Of a stretch of 64,000 nucleotides of DNA, positions 1 through 12,166 are shown piece by piece. The DNA comes from Bubalus kerabau (taxonomy: Eukaryota; Chordata; Mammalia; Artiodactyla; Bovidae). Every line of letters begins with the position of its first letter. Position 1 is the first letter of the stretch. Below the pieces are notes generated by a model, which saw nothing but the letters and a program-made list of their open reading frames with translations, ran no database searches and had not been told where the DNA came from. The translations under genes and the position numbers were made by a program. Location: assembly GCF_029407905.1 (NCBI RefSeq), contig NC_073633.1:29340501-29404500 (forward strand), read 5' to 3'.

Positions 1-179
1 GATTTGGCGCAGGAGAAGAAGGGGACGACAGAGGATGAGATGGCTGGATGGCATCGCCGACTTGATGGACATGAGTTTGAGTGAACTCCAGGAGTTGGTG
101 ATGGACAGGGAGGCCTGGTGTGCTGCAGTTCACGGGTCGCAAACAGTCGGACATGACTGAGCAACTGAACTGAACTGAA
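1..179 (+). mobile_element. BovB LINE, 3' terminal fragment
   Basis: This is the last ~180 bases of a BovB (RTE-type) LINE, cut by the window edge. It carries the end of the reverse-transcriptase reading frame (coding for RQRMRWLDGI-like residues) and the typical 3' end of repeated CTGAA units. It is a dead fragment with no coding capacity of its own. Confidence 0.85.
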
Positions 180-369
180 TACTCCATTGTGCATATGTAC
201 CAAAACTTCTTTATCCATTCATCTGTCAATGGATGTCTAGGTTGCTTCCTTGTCCTAGCTATTGTAAATAGTGCTTCAATATACTGGGGTACATGTGTAT
301 TTTTCAATTATGGTAGAACCACAATTTTGTTGTGAGTGACGACATGCTGAGATTGAAAAGATCCTGATA
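180..369 (-). mobile_element. L1 LINE fragment (antisense)
   Basis: Antisense L1 ORF2 sequence near the 3' end. The plus strand reads phrases such as CTTCTTTATCCATTCATCTG and ATTGTAAATAGTGCTTC, which are reverse complements of a conserved L1 ORF2 C-terminal stretch. It sits between two BovB 3' pieces, so the L1 was probably hit by BovB insertion. The right boundary is approximate. Confidence 0.6.
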
Positions 370-885
370 TCCCAAACTAAAAAGCATATTGAAAAGAAGA
401 GACATTACTTTGCCAACAAGGTCTGTATAGTCAAACCTATGATTTTTCCAGTAGTCATGTATGGATGTGAGAGTTGAACCATGAAGAAAGCTGAGTGCAG
501 AAGAATAGATGCTTTTGAACTGTGGTGTTGGAGAAGACTCTTGAGAGTCCCTTGGACTGCAAGGAGATCCAACCAGTCCATTTTAAAGGAGATGGGTCCT
601 GGGTGTTCTTTGGAAGGAATGATGCTAAGGCTGAAACTCCAGTACTTTGGCCACCTCATGAGAAGAGTTGACTCATTGGAAAAGACTCTGATGCTGGGAG
701 GGATTGGGGGCAGGAGGAGAAGGGGATGACAGAGGATGAGATGGCTGGATGGCATCACTGACTCGATGGACTTGAGTCTGAGTGAACTCCGGGAGTTGAT
801 GATGGACAGCGAGGCCTGGCGTGCTGCGATACATGGGGTCGCAAAGAGTCGGACACTACTGAGCGACTGAACTGAACTGAACTGA
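370..885 (+). mobile_element. BovB LINE, 3' fragment
   Basis: A 5'-truncated BovB copy. An open stretch from 481 to 729 encodes the C-terminal tail of the BovB ORF2 product (FELWCWRRLLRVPWTARRS, then LEKTLMLGGIGGRRRRG), followed by the CTGAA-repeat 3' end at about 870-885. The reading frame is interrupted just before position 481. No function is expected. Confidence 0.88.
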
Positions 886-1885
886 GAGTGCTCCATAGTG
901 GTCCAAAATTGTTGGGTCAACTAGCTCATAGGCAGCCACTAGCCCTCCATTCTCTCCTGAGGACCATCTACAAATTATCAGGAACAAAAGATCTGTCGGC
1001 TTGGGTGGGGATTTTTAAGTAAACTTACTCCTTCCTCAAAATGTCAGTTAATGGAAACTACTATCTTAAACTATTTTGTCAAATTGCATCTTCAAAGTTG
1101 AATGTGATTTTTCCAATCTATTTCAAAATAAGTCTACAACAAATTATCAAAGGTTTTCTATGAGTGAGATCTTTTTCTAAGTCTTTAAACCTTAAAAACT
1201 GAATTCAGCTCTGTCGACTTACAAAACGTTGCAGTATAATAGGAACGACAAGGACATGTGTGTATGTGTGTGTGTTCATATACAAAGTGGCACATGAGAT
1301 AGTACAACATGAATCCAGAAATAAGGAGACATTTCTTATAACAGAGAACAGTCAGAAAAAAGATTAATGAGAACAAAATCACTTTGTCTTTTTCCTGGAA
1401 ATGATAGAAAGGAATGTTATCAGAGGTTATGTAGAGATATCGGGTTGGGAGTAAACTAAAGACTAGAGACACTTTTTAGATGAAACTAAGAGTAGGAGAT
1501 GACAGACAGGTGGAAGTAATTTGGGAGATATGAAGTAAAGTGTTCTATTATACTATGCATTTCAAAATTTTAAAGGACATATGAATATATTATTAACCTA
1601 TCTCTCCTCTCTATATGTAATAGTATACAGTTTGCAACTTGAGTTATGGAACTCAGTGATACATCCTGATGACCTATTGATACTAACACCCTGCTTCATA
1701 ATAATTAAGTCCCCTTTATACGAACCTTCAAGTTTCCAACTTTAAAAGATGCAAACATGCATTCTCATGTCCAGTCACTTAAGTCAGTTCACATATCTGG
1801 TATAATTTTCAAGGTACTGTAATTTTATTTTGTTTTCTTTATTTTTGTATTTGTCCTTTATGTATTATTTGTGTGAAAGGTATTT
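886..1885. other. Intergenic stretch, nothing recognised
   Basis: No gene, RSS or V-exon anchor (Cys-Trp-Cys pattern) is seen on either strand. A short TG-rich run lies at about 1257-1275. It may contain old unclassified repeats. Confidence 0.5.
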
Positions 1886-2065
1886 TTATTAAATAAATAC
1901 TATTTATTAATAAATAAATATTAAATTAATAAATAAACATATTAAGTAAATTAATATATTAAATTAATATTAAATATAATAAATAAATATTGATAAATAA
2001 ATATTAAATATTATTTAATAAAACATAATGTAATTATTATATAAATATTAAAAACTATTATTTGT
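1886..2065. repeat. AT-rich low-complexity tract
   Basis: A degenerate TTAAATAA/ATTAATAA tract, almost purely A and T. It is bracketed by two related words, TATTTGTGTGAAAGG near 1866 and TATTTGTGTGAAAAA near 2058, suggesting that the tract grew between, or was duplicated with, a short flanking word. Confidence 0.7.
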
Positions 2066-2329
2066 GTGAAAAATATTTGTGTAAAAACCTATTACAGCAC
2101 AGTACTATATAATTGATTGCGTTAGTTGGACAAAGCTAGCTTTGTTGGACTTAAAAACAAATTGGAGTTGTGCACACGCTCTCAGAATGGAACTCATTTG
2201 TATGTAGGGGGCTTAATGTAGAATAGATTTGCAATACAGCTTTTGAATTCATTTTCTGAGAAACACTTTGTATTTCTTTTTTCCAACTATTACCACCCTC
2301 AAGTGCCGCAATAATGTTTCAAGCGTGTC

Positions 2330-3335
2330 TCCTGAGCAGAGGCCAGAATGAAGTGAAAGAATAAGCTAGGTGGCTACCTGGAGGAAAAGCACTCAAGGTA
2401 CAGGAAGAGCTGCAGAGACCCCAGGGCAGGAAAGCAATCGCCATGTCAGAGCAACATCAAATGTGGTGAAGGTGGAGAGAGTAAGGAGGAGACAGTGACT
2501 CATGTCAGAGAGGGGGCAGGCAACCAGATGGAGTAGTCCTACAGGTTGTAGTAAGAATCTGCTTTTCATCTCAGTGAGATGAAAAACCACTGGAGAGTTG
2601 TGAGCACGGAAGCCACATGATCTGAATTATGTTCTCAAAAGCTCATTCCACTGGGTGGAGACCAGACTGAAGAGGGGCAAGAAGGAAAGAAGAGAGATCA
2701 GGTAGGGTTATTATTGCCACCCCCAGGCAAGACATGAGAGTGGCTTGGATCAGGTAAGAGCAGAGTTGGAAGTGAAAAGTGATCAATTCTGGGCCTGCTT
2801 TGAAGAAAGAGCTAATTGACTTTCCTAACAGATCAAATGACTATATGAGAAAAATTGAGGAGATAAGGGAAACTTCAAGGTTTCTGACCAAGGTGATTAG
2901 AGAATTTCATAGACAGAGCTGCCTTTTGCCTAAATGAGGATGAATTCACAAAAAGCAGCTGGAAGGTATGGAGGGTGAAGTAGCTGGAGTGGTGGAAATC
3001 AGAAGATCACCTAGAGATATACCAAGAAGATGCCCCAATGGGGATGTCAGATAGATCATTCAATATACAAGTTCAGAAATCAGAGGAGTCAGGTGGGTTT
3101 CAGATATAAATGCTGATATTTAAATAGTTTTTAAAGCCAAGAGACTGGATACAATTAGCTGGAAATAAATTGTTGGTAGAAAGTAAAGAGTTCTAAGAAT
3201 AAATTCTTGAGGCATTCCAATGTTTAGAGATCAAGGGGATGAAGGAAAACCCCTCAAAGGAGACTGAGAAGGAGCAACTGATAACAGGAAGAGAACCAAG
3301 ATAGTGCTCAGTCTCTAAATCTAAATAAAGAATTT
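2330..3335 (+). repeat. Ancient mammalian interspersed repeat (family not named)
   Basis: The sequence follows a widespread medium-reiterated mammalian repeat I recognise by wording (for example CATGATCTGAATTATGTT, CAGGTAAGAGCAGAG, GAGACTGGATACAATTAGCT, AGGCATTCCAATGTTTAGAG), but whose family name I cannot give with confidence. Heavily diverged. An earlier part of the same consensus appears at about 18.8-19.6 kb. Confidence 0.45.
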
Positions 3336-3374
3336 CAAGAAGGGAGCATTCTATAATCTCAAATGTCATCGTTA

Positions 3375-3715
3375 TTTGCTATAAAATTCATATGTTGAAA
3401 CTCTAATCCTCCAATGTCATTGCATTTGAAGGTGGGGTCTTTGAGAGGCAATTAGGGTGGAGCCCTCGCTGTGGGATTTGTACCTTTATAAGAGATGCAA
3501 GACAGGCTGTTTCTCTCTCTACTCTGCATGTGAAGCTACAATGAGAAGCGAGCAGTCTGTAAACCAGAGAAGGGATCTCACCAGAAACTCACCATGCTGG
3601 CACACTGACCTCAGACTTCCAGCCTCCAGAATGGTGAGAAACAAATAAATCCATATTGTTTATAATCCACTTGGTCTATTGTATTTTGGTCCAAACAAAG
3701 ACACTGCTTTAAGTA
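3375..3715 (+). mobile_element. MLT1-like MaLR solo LTR
   Basis: Matches the layout of MLT1-type ERVL-MaLR long terminal repeats: ATAAAATTCATATGTTGAAA near the 5' end, a GGTGGGGTCTTTGAGAGGCA block, CCTTTATAAGAG, CCAGCCTCCAGAATGGTGAG with a following AATAAAT signal, and a TGTATTTTGGT-like 3' end. It is a solo, noncoding remnant of an old endogenous retroelement. The 63-codon open frame inside (3457-3648) is a chance ORF. Confidence 0.65.
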
Positions 3716-4865
3716 GTTAAAAATACTAGCTGGAATAATAAATGCATGTAAACACAAATAAAAATAGGCAAATTTTCCTATTAAGATACAGAGACAATCT
3801 GAATACTATTCAAATCTTGTGTAGGAGACACAAAAATAATGCAATGAAGTGATAGAAATGTTAAAAGTCTGTGATTGGGCTCCCTGCTGGACTCAGGTGG
3901 TTCAGTGAGCATCACATTCAAAAAAGGAAGGATGGATATGAGTGTCATCGCAGATATGGGATGGGGAGAGATTATTCCTTTGGTGCTAAAGGGGAAAGAG
4001 TAAATTAGATCAGGGACTTTTCTTTAACATCAGAATGGAACATGTAATGTTAATTATTTAATCAATGCAAATTAATAAAAAACAAAAATTTTCTTTGTCA
4101 GTCAGAAAGTCTAAATATGACTCGGTCTCAGGTGAACAACTTTGATATTTGTTAAAGCCATACAAAAGAATGACTTGGGCACCACATGTTTATGTGCAGA
4201 AAGGGAAAGTCCCATTCCAGTTGTCAATGGTCAGAACAGACAGGTATACGGTGCCAAATTAAGGAGACCTCACACTAAGGAGAATGTCAACAGAGGAGTA
4301 TCTGCAGAGAAACCTGAGCTACATTCTAACAGTAAGAAAATATAGCACACATACAAATGATTCTGGAAAGAATTGTGAGAAAAAGAAGAATACACTTACA
4401 TAAACTCAATAAAGCGGGAAGGAGTGAAGCCAGGAGAGCAGGAACGAGAAGAACTTCTGTAGGTACAGAGGACACAGCAGCAAATTGACACAGACACTCA
4501 ACACAGCAAAGCAATAAGCATCCCATGCAGGTAGGAGAGAGGGTCTGTCATTCAAGGAGCACTCCTTCTGTGGTCTAATAATAAGATGCAACTCTAAAGG
4601 GGAAGACTTCCCTACCCAACTTATTTTAGCGTAGAGAACACTGAAACCTAATGCTGAAAAAATTAAGCAGAGAAATCTCCGCTGAAATGAAAGTCTGGTC
4701 AGCTGGGGTCCTTTTGGCAAGGTCAAAACAATGTCCTTCTTTCTGAGCACTTGTTGACTTGTATCAGTTTGAAATCAGTTCTCCCTTGTGCTTCTATTTA
4801 CTTGTTGATCCTGTTGATAGACTTTCTTTCACATGTAAGACCAAATCATATGGTCAGTTTGAAAG
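3716..4865. other. Intergenic stretch, nothing recognised
   Basis: Open frames of 66-114 codons occur between 4142 and 4750, but they overlap on both strands, show no protein family I know and have no V-segment anchors. I treat them as chance frames. Confidence 0.5.
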
Positions 4866-5526
4866 TTTATATGAAACTAAAAAATAAAAAAAAAAATGGG
4901 GCCTAATTAAAATCAGAAGCTTTTGCACAACAAAGGAAACTCTAAGCAAGGTGGAAAGACAGCCTTCAGAATGGGAGGAAATAATAGCAAATGAAGCAAC
5001 TGACAAACAACTAATCTCAAAAATATACAAGCAACTCCTGCAACTCAATTCCAGAAAAATAAACGAGCCAATTAAAAAATGGACCAAAGAACTAAATAGA
5101 CATTTCTCCAAAGAAGACATACAGATGGCTAACAAACACATGAAAAGATGCTCAACACCACTCATTATCAGAGAAATGCAAATCAAAACCACAATGAGGT
5201 ATCATTTCACGCCAGTCAGAATGGCTGCGATCCAAAAGTCTACAAGCAATAAATGCTGGAGAAGGTGTGGAGAAAGGGGAACCCTCTAACACTGTTGGTG
5301 GGAATGCAAACTAGTACAGCCACTATGGAGAACAGTGTGGAGATTCCTTAAAAAACTAGAAATCAAACTGCCATATTACCCAGCAATCCCACTGCTGGGC
5401 ATACACACCGAGGAAACCAGAATTGAAAGAGACACATGTACCCCAGTGTTCATTGCAGCACTGTGTATAATAGCCAGGACATGGAAGCAACCTAGATGTT
5501 CATCAGCAAATGAATGGATAAGAAAG
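4866..5526 (+). mobile_element. L1 LINE ORF2 C-terminus, left half of a split element
   Basis: Two open blocks, 4951-5289 and 5335-5730 (only the first part is L1), encode the C-terminal region of L1 ORF2p: NRHFSKEDIQMANKHMK, then REMQIKTTMRYHFTPVRMA, and after a frame break LPYYPAIPLLGIHTEE. The copy is 5'-truncated near the A-rich stretch at 4880-4900. It is interrupted by an antisense BovB and resumes at about 7363. Noncoding relic. Confidence 0.88.
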
Positions 5527-7360
5527 TTCAATTCAGTCAGTCAGTCGTGTCCAACTCTTTGTGACCCCATGAATCGCAGCATGCCAGGCCTCCCTGTCCA
5601 TCACCAACTCCCGGAGTTCACTCAGACTCAGGTGCATCGAGTCAGTGATGCCATCCAGCCATCTCATCCTCTGTTGTCCCCTTCTCTTCCTGCCCCCAAC
5701 CCCTCCCAGCATCAGAGTCTTTTCCAATGAGTCAACTCTTTGCATGAGGTGGCCAAAGTACTGGAGTTTAAGCTTTCGCATCATTCCTTCCAAAGAAATC
5801 CCAGTGCTGATCTCCTTCAGAATGGACTGGTTGGATCTCCTTGCAGTCCAAGGGACTCTCAAGGGTCTTCTCCAACACCACAGTTCAAAAGCATCAATTC
5901 TTTCACACTCAGCTTTATTCACAGTCCAACTCTCACATCCATACATGACCACAGGAAAAACCGTAGCCTTGACTAGACAGACCTTTGTTGGCAAAGTGAT
6001 GCCTCTTCTTTTGAATATGCTATCTAGGTTGGTCATAACTTTCCTTCCAAGGAGTAAGCGTCTTTTAATTTCATGGCTGCAGTCACCATCTGTAGTGATT
6101 TTGGAGCCCAAAAAAATAAAGTCTGACACTGTTTCCACTGTTTCCCCATCTATTTCCCATGAAGTGATGGGACCAGATGCCATGATCTTAGTTTTCTGAA
6201 TGTTGAGTTTTAAGCCAACATTTTCACTCTCCTCCTTCACTTTCATCAAGAGGCTTTTTAGTTCCTCTTCACTTTCTGCCATAAGGGTGATGTCATCTGC
6301 ATATCTGAGGTTATTGATATTTCTCTCGGCAATCTTGACTCCAGCTTGTGTTTCTTCCAGTCCAGCATTTCTCATGATGTACTCTGCTTATAAATTAAAT
6401 AAGCAGGGTGACAATATACATCCTTGATGAACCTCTTTTCCTATTTGGAACCAGTCTGTTGTTCCATGTCCAGTTCTAACTGTTGCTTCCTGACCTGCAT
6501 ATAGGTTTCTCAAGAGGCAGATCAGGTGGTCTGGTATTCCCATCTCTTTCAGAATTTCCCACAGTTTATTGTGATCCTCACAGTCAAAGCCTTTGGCATA
6601 GTCAAGAAAGCAGAAATAGATGTTTTTCTGAAACTCTCTTGCTTTTTTGATGATCCAGCGGATGTTGGCAATTTGATCTCTGGTTCCTCTGCCTTTTCTA
6701 AAACCAGCTTGAACATCCGGACGTTCATGGTTCACATATTGCTGAAGCCTGGCTTGGAGAATTTTGAGCATTACTTTACTAGCATGTGAGATGAGTGCAA
6801 TTGTACGGTAGTTTGAGCATTCTTTGGCATTGCCTTTCTTTGGGATCAGAATGAAAACTGACCTTTTCCAGTCCTGTGGTCACTGCTGAGTTTTCCAAAT
6901 TTGTTGGCATATTGAGTGCAGCACTTTCACAGCATCATCTTTCAGGATTTGAACTAGCTCAACTGGAACTCCATCACCTCCACTAGCTTTGTTCGTAGTG
7001 ATGCTTTCTAAGGCCCACTTGACTTCACATTCCAGGATGTCTGGCTCTAGGTCAGTGATCACACCATTGTGATTATCTTGGTCTTGAAGATCTTTTTTTT
7101 GTACAGTTCTTCTGTGTATTCTTGCCACCTCTTCTTGATATCTTCTGCTTCTGTTAGGTCCATACCATTTCTGTCCTTTATCGAGCCCATCTTTGCATGA
7201 AATGTTCCCTTGGTATCTCTAGTTTTCTTGAAGAGATCTCTAGTCTTTCCCATTCTGTTGTTTTCCTCTATTTCTTTGCACTGATTGCTGAGGAAGGCTT
7301 TCTTATCTCTTCTTGCTATTCTTTGGAACTCTGCATTCAGATGCTTATGTCTTTCCTTTT
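5527..7360 (-). mobile_element. BovB LINE, 5'-truncated, inserted antisense into L1
   Basis: Minus-strand BovB with its 3' CTGAA-type end at 5527 and truncated 5' end at about 7360. Open pieces at 7253-7059, 7128-6880, 6771-6388 and 6375-5533 together cover the linker, fingers and palm of the reverse transcriptase and the C-terminus, separated by frameshifts and stops. Visible motifs: QAGFRKGRGTRDQ, FLDYAKGFDCED (usually CVD) and the catalytic YADD box at 6303-6292. The endonuclease domain is missing. No clear target-site duplication is visible. It is nested in, and younger than, the surrounding L1. Confidence 0.9.
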
Positions 7361-7362
7361 AT

Positions 7363-7875
7363 CTGTGGTACATATACACAATGGAATATTACTCAGCCAT
7401 TAAAAAGAATACATCTGAATCAGTTCTAATGAGTTGGATGAAACTGGAGCCTATTATACAGAGTGAAGTAAGCCAGAGAGAAAAACACCAATACGTATAC
7501 TAATGCATATATATGGAATTTAGAAAGATGACAATGATAACCCTGTATGTGAGACAGCAAAAGAGACACAGATGAACAGTTTTTTGCACTCTGTGGGAGA
7601 GGGTGAGGGTGGGATGATATGGGAGAATGGCATTGAAACATGTATATTATCATATGTGAAATGAATCACCAGTCCAGGTTCAATGCAAGATACAGGGTCC
7701 TCGGGGCTGGTGCACTGGGATGACCCAGAGGGATGCGATGGGGAGGGAGGTGGGAGGAGGGGTCAGGATAGTGAATACATGTACACCCGTGGCAGATTCA
7801 TGTCAATATATGACAAAACCAATACAATATTGTAATTAGCCTCCAATTAAAATAAATAAATTTATATTAAAAAAG
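7363..7875 (+). mobile_element. L1 LINE, right half (ORF2 end and 3' UTR)
   Basis: Continues the L1 that stops at 5526: the sequence picks up at CTGTGGTACATATACACAAT and passes through the ACTCAGCCATTAAAAAG block into the bovine-type L1 3' UTR (GGGGCTGGTGCACTGGGATG, then CCAATACAATATTGTAATTA) and an A-rich tail near 7840-7875. Confidence 0.85.
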
Positions 7876-8387
7876 AAATTTTATATGGCTCAAAATATCT
7901 GATCAAACATATGCACTCTCCTCCTTTCTCACCAAGCTTCCTACTGGGATAAAATTTACAAGTATCAACAGGATGATACTACATCTATAATGTGAAAAAA
8001 ATAAAAATTGAAAGATATCAACAGTTCTCGTAAGACAAAAAGTAAATGTGAGCATTCTGATGGGTGAGACGGAGAGGGAGAAAGCACAGCCCAGAATGAA
8101 CTATGAGAAGATTTTACTGGACATGCAAGTGAAGGAAACTTACTCCTTAGGAACCTCTAGAGATTCTGGACTGAGAAAGGATAAGTGTGATGGAGGGCAG
8201 GAGGGACAGCACATGGGGACGAACTGAAGGTCACTATGTGGAATAGTTATACTAGTCTCTCTGCTGCTGGACTTACATGTGAGACGCATAGTAGGCTAGC
8301 CTGTATGTGGACACCTGATGTTCACTAAGGTTGAAATAAAACACCTGGAGTGCTGATTTTTCCTGTGAGTACTTAACAGAGCTAAGT
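7876..8387. other. Intergenic stretch, nothing recognised
   Basis: No open frame of note, no V-segment anchors and no repeat I can name. Confidence 0.45.
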
Positions 8388-8578
8388 GAGGTGCAGTCGC
8401 TCAGTCGTATCCAACTCTTTGCGACCCCATGGACTGTAGCCTACCAGGCTCCTCTGTCCATGGGATTTTCCAGAGTGGATTGCTATTTCCTTCTCCAGGG
8501 GATCTTCCTGACCCAGGGATCGAACCCAGGTCTCCTGCATTGTAGACAGATGCTTTACCGTCTGAGCTACCAGGGGAG
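8388..8578 (-). mobile_element. Bov-tA SINE
   Basis: Antisense tRNA-Glu-derived ruminant SINE. The plus strand reads TCGCTCAGTCGTATCCAACT at the left and ends in the reverse complement of the tRNA-like head (GTCTGAGCTACCAGGGGA). Box B-like sequence is visible as GATCGAACCC. Noncoding. Confidence 0.88.
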
Positions 8579-9149
8579 TAACAGAGCTAAGCCACCTTCA
8601 AACTGATATTAGGTGGAAAGGAGAGGAAGAAACAAGTTAATAAGCAGTTCCCTGCTCTTTCATCCTAAAAAGAAGCCTGCCAAGTAACATGGTAAGTCCA
8701 CATGGCCAGACTACTGGCCAAGAATCCCATTCAGGAAGAAACTTTGTGGAGAACAGGGACACAGTGACATAAGAAGTCCATCCCACTACCCAGTTCTTCA
8801 TTCTTAAATATAAACCAAGAACAAAGTAACACTAGTCATTAATAAGTGTAGATGGTATTTCTTTCCATACCTTGAAGCACCAAGTCATCAACTGTGAATA
8901 TCAGAGTCATTATACCTGGAACCAAAGTTGTGGCAGAATGTCATGCTTTATGGTCTCGTAGGGAAATGCATATTTGCAGAATGACCAAAGAATCTAAGAA
9001 AATAATATAATGGTTCCTTGGTCACTACTCTCAAAAAATCTGGAGCCTTAGCTTTGAATAATAATTATTTATATTTTTAAAATTTTTCTCTCTTAAGTTC
9101 TTTACCATACATTATTTTAATTTTTCCAGATTGGTAAGAAATAGAAAGG

Positions 9150-9480
9150 TCTTCCTGGTGGCTCAGATGGTAAAGAATCCACCTGCAATTTGGGAGACTT
9201 GGGTTCAATCCTTGCAATTAAGGAGACCTTGAGAAGATCCCCTGGAGAAGGGAATGGTTATCCACTCCAGTAGTCTGACCTGCAGAATTCCATGGACAGA
9301 GGAGCCTGGCAGGCCACAGTTCATGGGGTCGCAAAGAGTCAGACACAACTGAGCAGCTAACACTTTGACTTTTCACTTTTCCCGATTAACAAGAAGATTC
9401 TGGCCTGGAGAATTTCATGGACTGTATAGTCCATGAGGTCGCAAAGAGTTGGACATGACTGAGTGACTCTCTTTCACTTT
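9150..9480 (+). mobile_element. Bov-tA SINE plus a partial second copy
   Basis: A complete sense Bov-tA runs from CTTCCTGGTGGCTCAGATGG to GAGCAGCTAACACTTTGACT (about 9150-9370). A second partial copy holding only the 3' half (GGCCTGGAGAATTTCATGGA to TGAGTGACTCTCTTTCACTT) follows at about 9400-9480, giving a tandem composite. Confidence 0.8.
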
Positions 9481-10275
9481 CAAGAAATAGAGAAAGAAAT
9501 TAACTTTTTAAATACAATTATTTTTAAGTCTACCATTTATTGAATGCACTCACATGACGAGAGAGTTCCATGCTAGTAGTAGACACTGCTGGTGCTCAAC
9601 CTAGACCCCCTTTTCCAGGCCAGTGGACCCAATTCCCAGCTGCTGCAAATGTTGGCTATGCTTGGCTCATAGCTGCCCTCTTTCCCAGAAAACTGATCTA
9701 CACCAATAAACATCACCATTCTCCAGTAAAGTATACCCATGCTCCAATGGATGCCTTATTCTAAGATCAGCTGTATGGCCCCCTTGACTCAAGGTGGGAG
9801 GGATCAATTCTGTAGGGCATTTCATGCTCCAGAGACCTCCATGAAGTCAGGCTGGATCAACAGTTCAGCTCAGCCACATTCATTTTTACCCTCTTCCCCT
9901 CCCCACTTAACTTGCTTTTCTCAAAATAAGATGAGTGTCAGAAATCCCAACTTTGGCTTTGTTAAGGAAGTCAACCTAAGACAATATGCTACCTTAATCC
10001 TAACCCTATCCTGAAATATATAAGAGTATAGTCTGAAATCAAGTCACTCATTAGCAACAAAAGATAATCAGATCAGCACCACAAACCAGGTTCTTTCCAG
10101 TGGCACCAGAAGACACACAAGTGGAAAGAGAATTCGAGTATCTTGAGCTCAATACATTTCATGCTCTTTCTCATTGCCTTTCAAGTGCTTTTTCCATGAT
10201 TTGGAGATATTTCTGAGTCATAAGTTTCCAGACTGAGAACTTGAAGCAAATTCCGATTAGATTACATCCTTCTTT
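9481..10275. other. Intergenic stretch, nothing recognised
   Basis: Two overlapping short frames at 9570-10014 resemble no known family and are not conserved-looking. No RSS or V anchors. Confidence 0.45.
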
Positions 10276-10335
10276 GCATGCTAAGTTGCTTCAGTTGTGT
10301 CTGATTCTTTGCGCCCCCGTGGGCTGTAGCCTTTT
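10276..10335 (-). mobile_element. Bov-tA SINE, short fragment
   Basis: About 60 bases of the antisense Bov-tA 3' portion (GCTTCAGTTGTGTCTGATTC, GTGGGCTGTAGCC). Confidence 0.6.
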
Positions 10336-10510
10336 ATACTTTTACATCCTCTTAGTCAGTGACTATGTGAACAAAACTGAGTAAAAATCTTAATTAGTCA
10401 TTTCCAGCTTTTCCTGCTCTTTGGACTAAATAAACAATGTCATGTCTAACAGACCACTACTTCAGCTTTACGATGACTGTGACTTCTAATTTTTTTTCCC
10501 TGGATCTATT

Positions 10511-10877
10511 TGTTGTTGTTCAGTCACTCAGTCATATCTGACTCTTTGCGACCCCATGGTCTGTAGCATGCCAGGCTTCCCTGTCCTTCACCATCTCCTG
10601 GATCTTGCACAAACTCATGTCTATTGAGTCGTGATGCCATCCAACAATCTCATCTTCTGTCATCCCTTTCTCCCTTGCCTTCAATCTTTCCCAGCACCAG
10701 GGTCTTCCAATGAGTCAACTCTTTGCATCAGGTGACCAAAGTGTTGAAGCTTCAGCATCAGTCCTTCCAATGAATATTCAGGGTTAATTTCCTTTAGGAT
10801 CAGCTGGTTTAATCTCCTTGCAGTCCAAGGGACTCTCAAGAGTCTTCAACATCACAGTTCAAAAGCATCAATTGGTT
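10511..10877 (-). mobile_element. BovB LINE, 3' fragment
   Basis: Antisense BovB 3' end: CAGTCACTCAGTCATATCTG at the left, passing through the reverse complement of the ORF2 C-terminal coding region to CAGTTCAAAAGCATCAATTG. Frame destroyed by indels. Confidence 0.85.
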
Positions 10878-11502
10878 TCCATCAGATCACAAACATTTTC
10901 CCTGGACTTTGGCATAAGTTATAGGACAATTCCACAGTGCCAGTGAGTCAGGAGAGGGCGGATATTCATATCCTTGTTGATATTCCCAGCTCTCTCACCA
11001 ACATTTTCTAAAACATCCTCAATACCATATGGTCTTTGATAACTGATCCATGTAGGTCTTTAATCACCATAACATTGGTTACTCAGAGATCCTTCTCAGG
11101 AAATCTGTACCTCTACGCCCTGCTGTGGGTGTGGGATATTCTATGGCTGTAGCTAATTCTCTCTACCATCCCCAGCCACACTCAAGTACACAGGAATCAA
11201 TGCACTCTCCCACAAGGCTCACACCTGGAACTTTGAGTTCTACTCAGCCTTTACTCAAAAATGGTAACGTAAACCTCTGATCTGAGTTCCTGCAACTGTC
11301 TAGGCTGTTTGTTTCAACAAGTTCTCGCCTTCTGATGCTAGTCCTTCCATCCACCCAACAAATGGATCCTTATCTAATCTACCAATGGGGTTGCAGTTGA
11401 AGATGAAGATGTGTGAAGATGAGGTGGCAGATCTATAACTAAAATAATTCATGACTTACAACTTTTTCAAAATAGTTGCTTAAGACTCCTTTCTGGGACT
11501 TC
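10878..11502. other. Intergenic stretch, nothing recognised
   Basis: No gene or nameable repeat. A CACAGTG heptamer-like word at 10932 has no V-exon beside it (see rejected items). Confidence 0.45.
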
Positions 11503-11640
11503 CCTGGAGGTCCAGTGGTTAACACTTGGCCTTCCAATGCAGGGGGACTTTCCAATTCTCTTTCCACTTGTGTGCCTTTCAATCCCTGGTCTGGGGACTA
11601 AGATCCCACATGCTTCACAGCCAAAAAGAAAAAAACATAA
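11503..11640 (+). mobile_element. CHR-type SINE
   Basis: Sense copy of the cetartiodactyl CHR-type SINE: GGGACTTCCCTGGAGGTCCA, GTGGTTAACACTTGGCCTTC, then CCTGGTCTGGGGACTAAGAT and an A-rich tail. About 28 foreign bases interrupt it near 11551-11578. Confidence 0.7.
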
Positions 11641-12127
11641 AATAGAAACAATATTGTAACAAATTCAATAAAGGCTTTAAAAATGGTTCACATAAAAAAA
11701 AACTTAAAAAAAAAAGACTTCTGCATTTATGTTTTTCCATTATTTTCTAAAGCAAAGAATATCAAACACCTTGATTAACTACATGGGGAAAGAGCAACAT
11801 GTACCAGGAACTATGAGGGAGTATCTCAGTTATCATATTAAAATATTGTCATATATAAAAGCATCATAATGCCAATTCCAGTGAGTAAAGTTATGGTACA
11901 AAACTAGAGTACAATGAGAAGATTGAAAAATATTTCAGTCATTCAGACCAAACTGTGTCTTTAATTTCCCTTCAGAATCAACTGTTTTCAGAATTATGAA
12001 AATACTTCCCTAATCAATCAAACCTTCTACACTGTTACTCTTAATCCTCATCTACAGCTAGAGAGGTAACAGAATGTCTGTGCCCTGCAGCCTAAGCTCT
12101 CCAAGAGGCACTGCCAGGGCCCCAGCA

Positions 12128-12166
12128 GGTTTGGGCACAGGCTGCAGGTGCCTGGGGAGCACTGTG
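12128..12166 (-). promoter_or_regulatory. TRAV12 recombination signal (V-RSS, 23-bp spacer)
   Basis: Read on the minus strand, directly after the V-exon: heptamer CACAGTG at 12166-12160 (perfect consensus), 23-bp spacer at 12159-12137, nonamer GCCCAAACC at 12136-12128 (consensus ACAAAAACC). This is the site where RAG would cut to join the V to a J segment under the 12/23 rule. Confidence 0.9.

Noticed and set aside
5533..6199. Long overlapping frames on both strands (up to 280 codons minus, 184 plus)
   Set aside because: The minus frame is the BovB reverse-transcriptase C-terminus; the plus frame is its antisense shadow.
10932..10938. CACAGTG heptamer-like word on the plus strand
   Set aside because: No V-exon, conserved cysteine or properly spaced nonamer adjoins it; a seven-base match is expected by chance.
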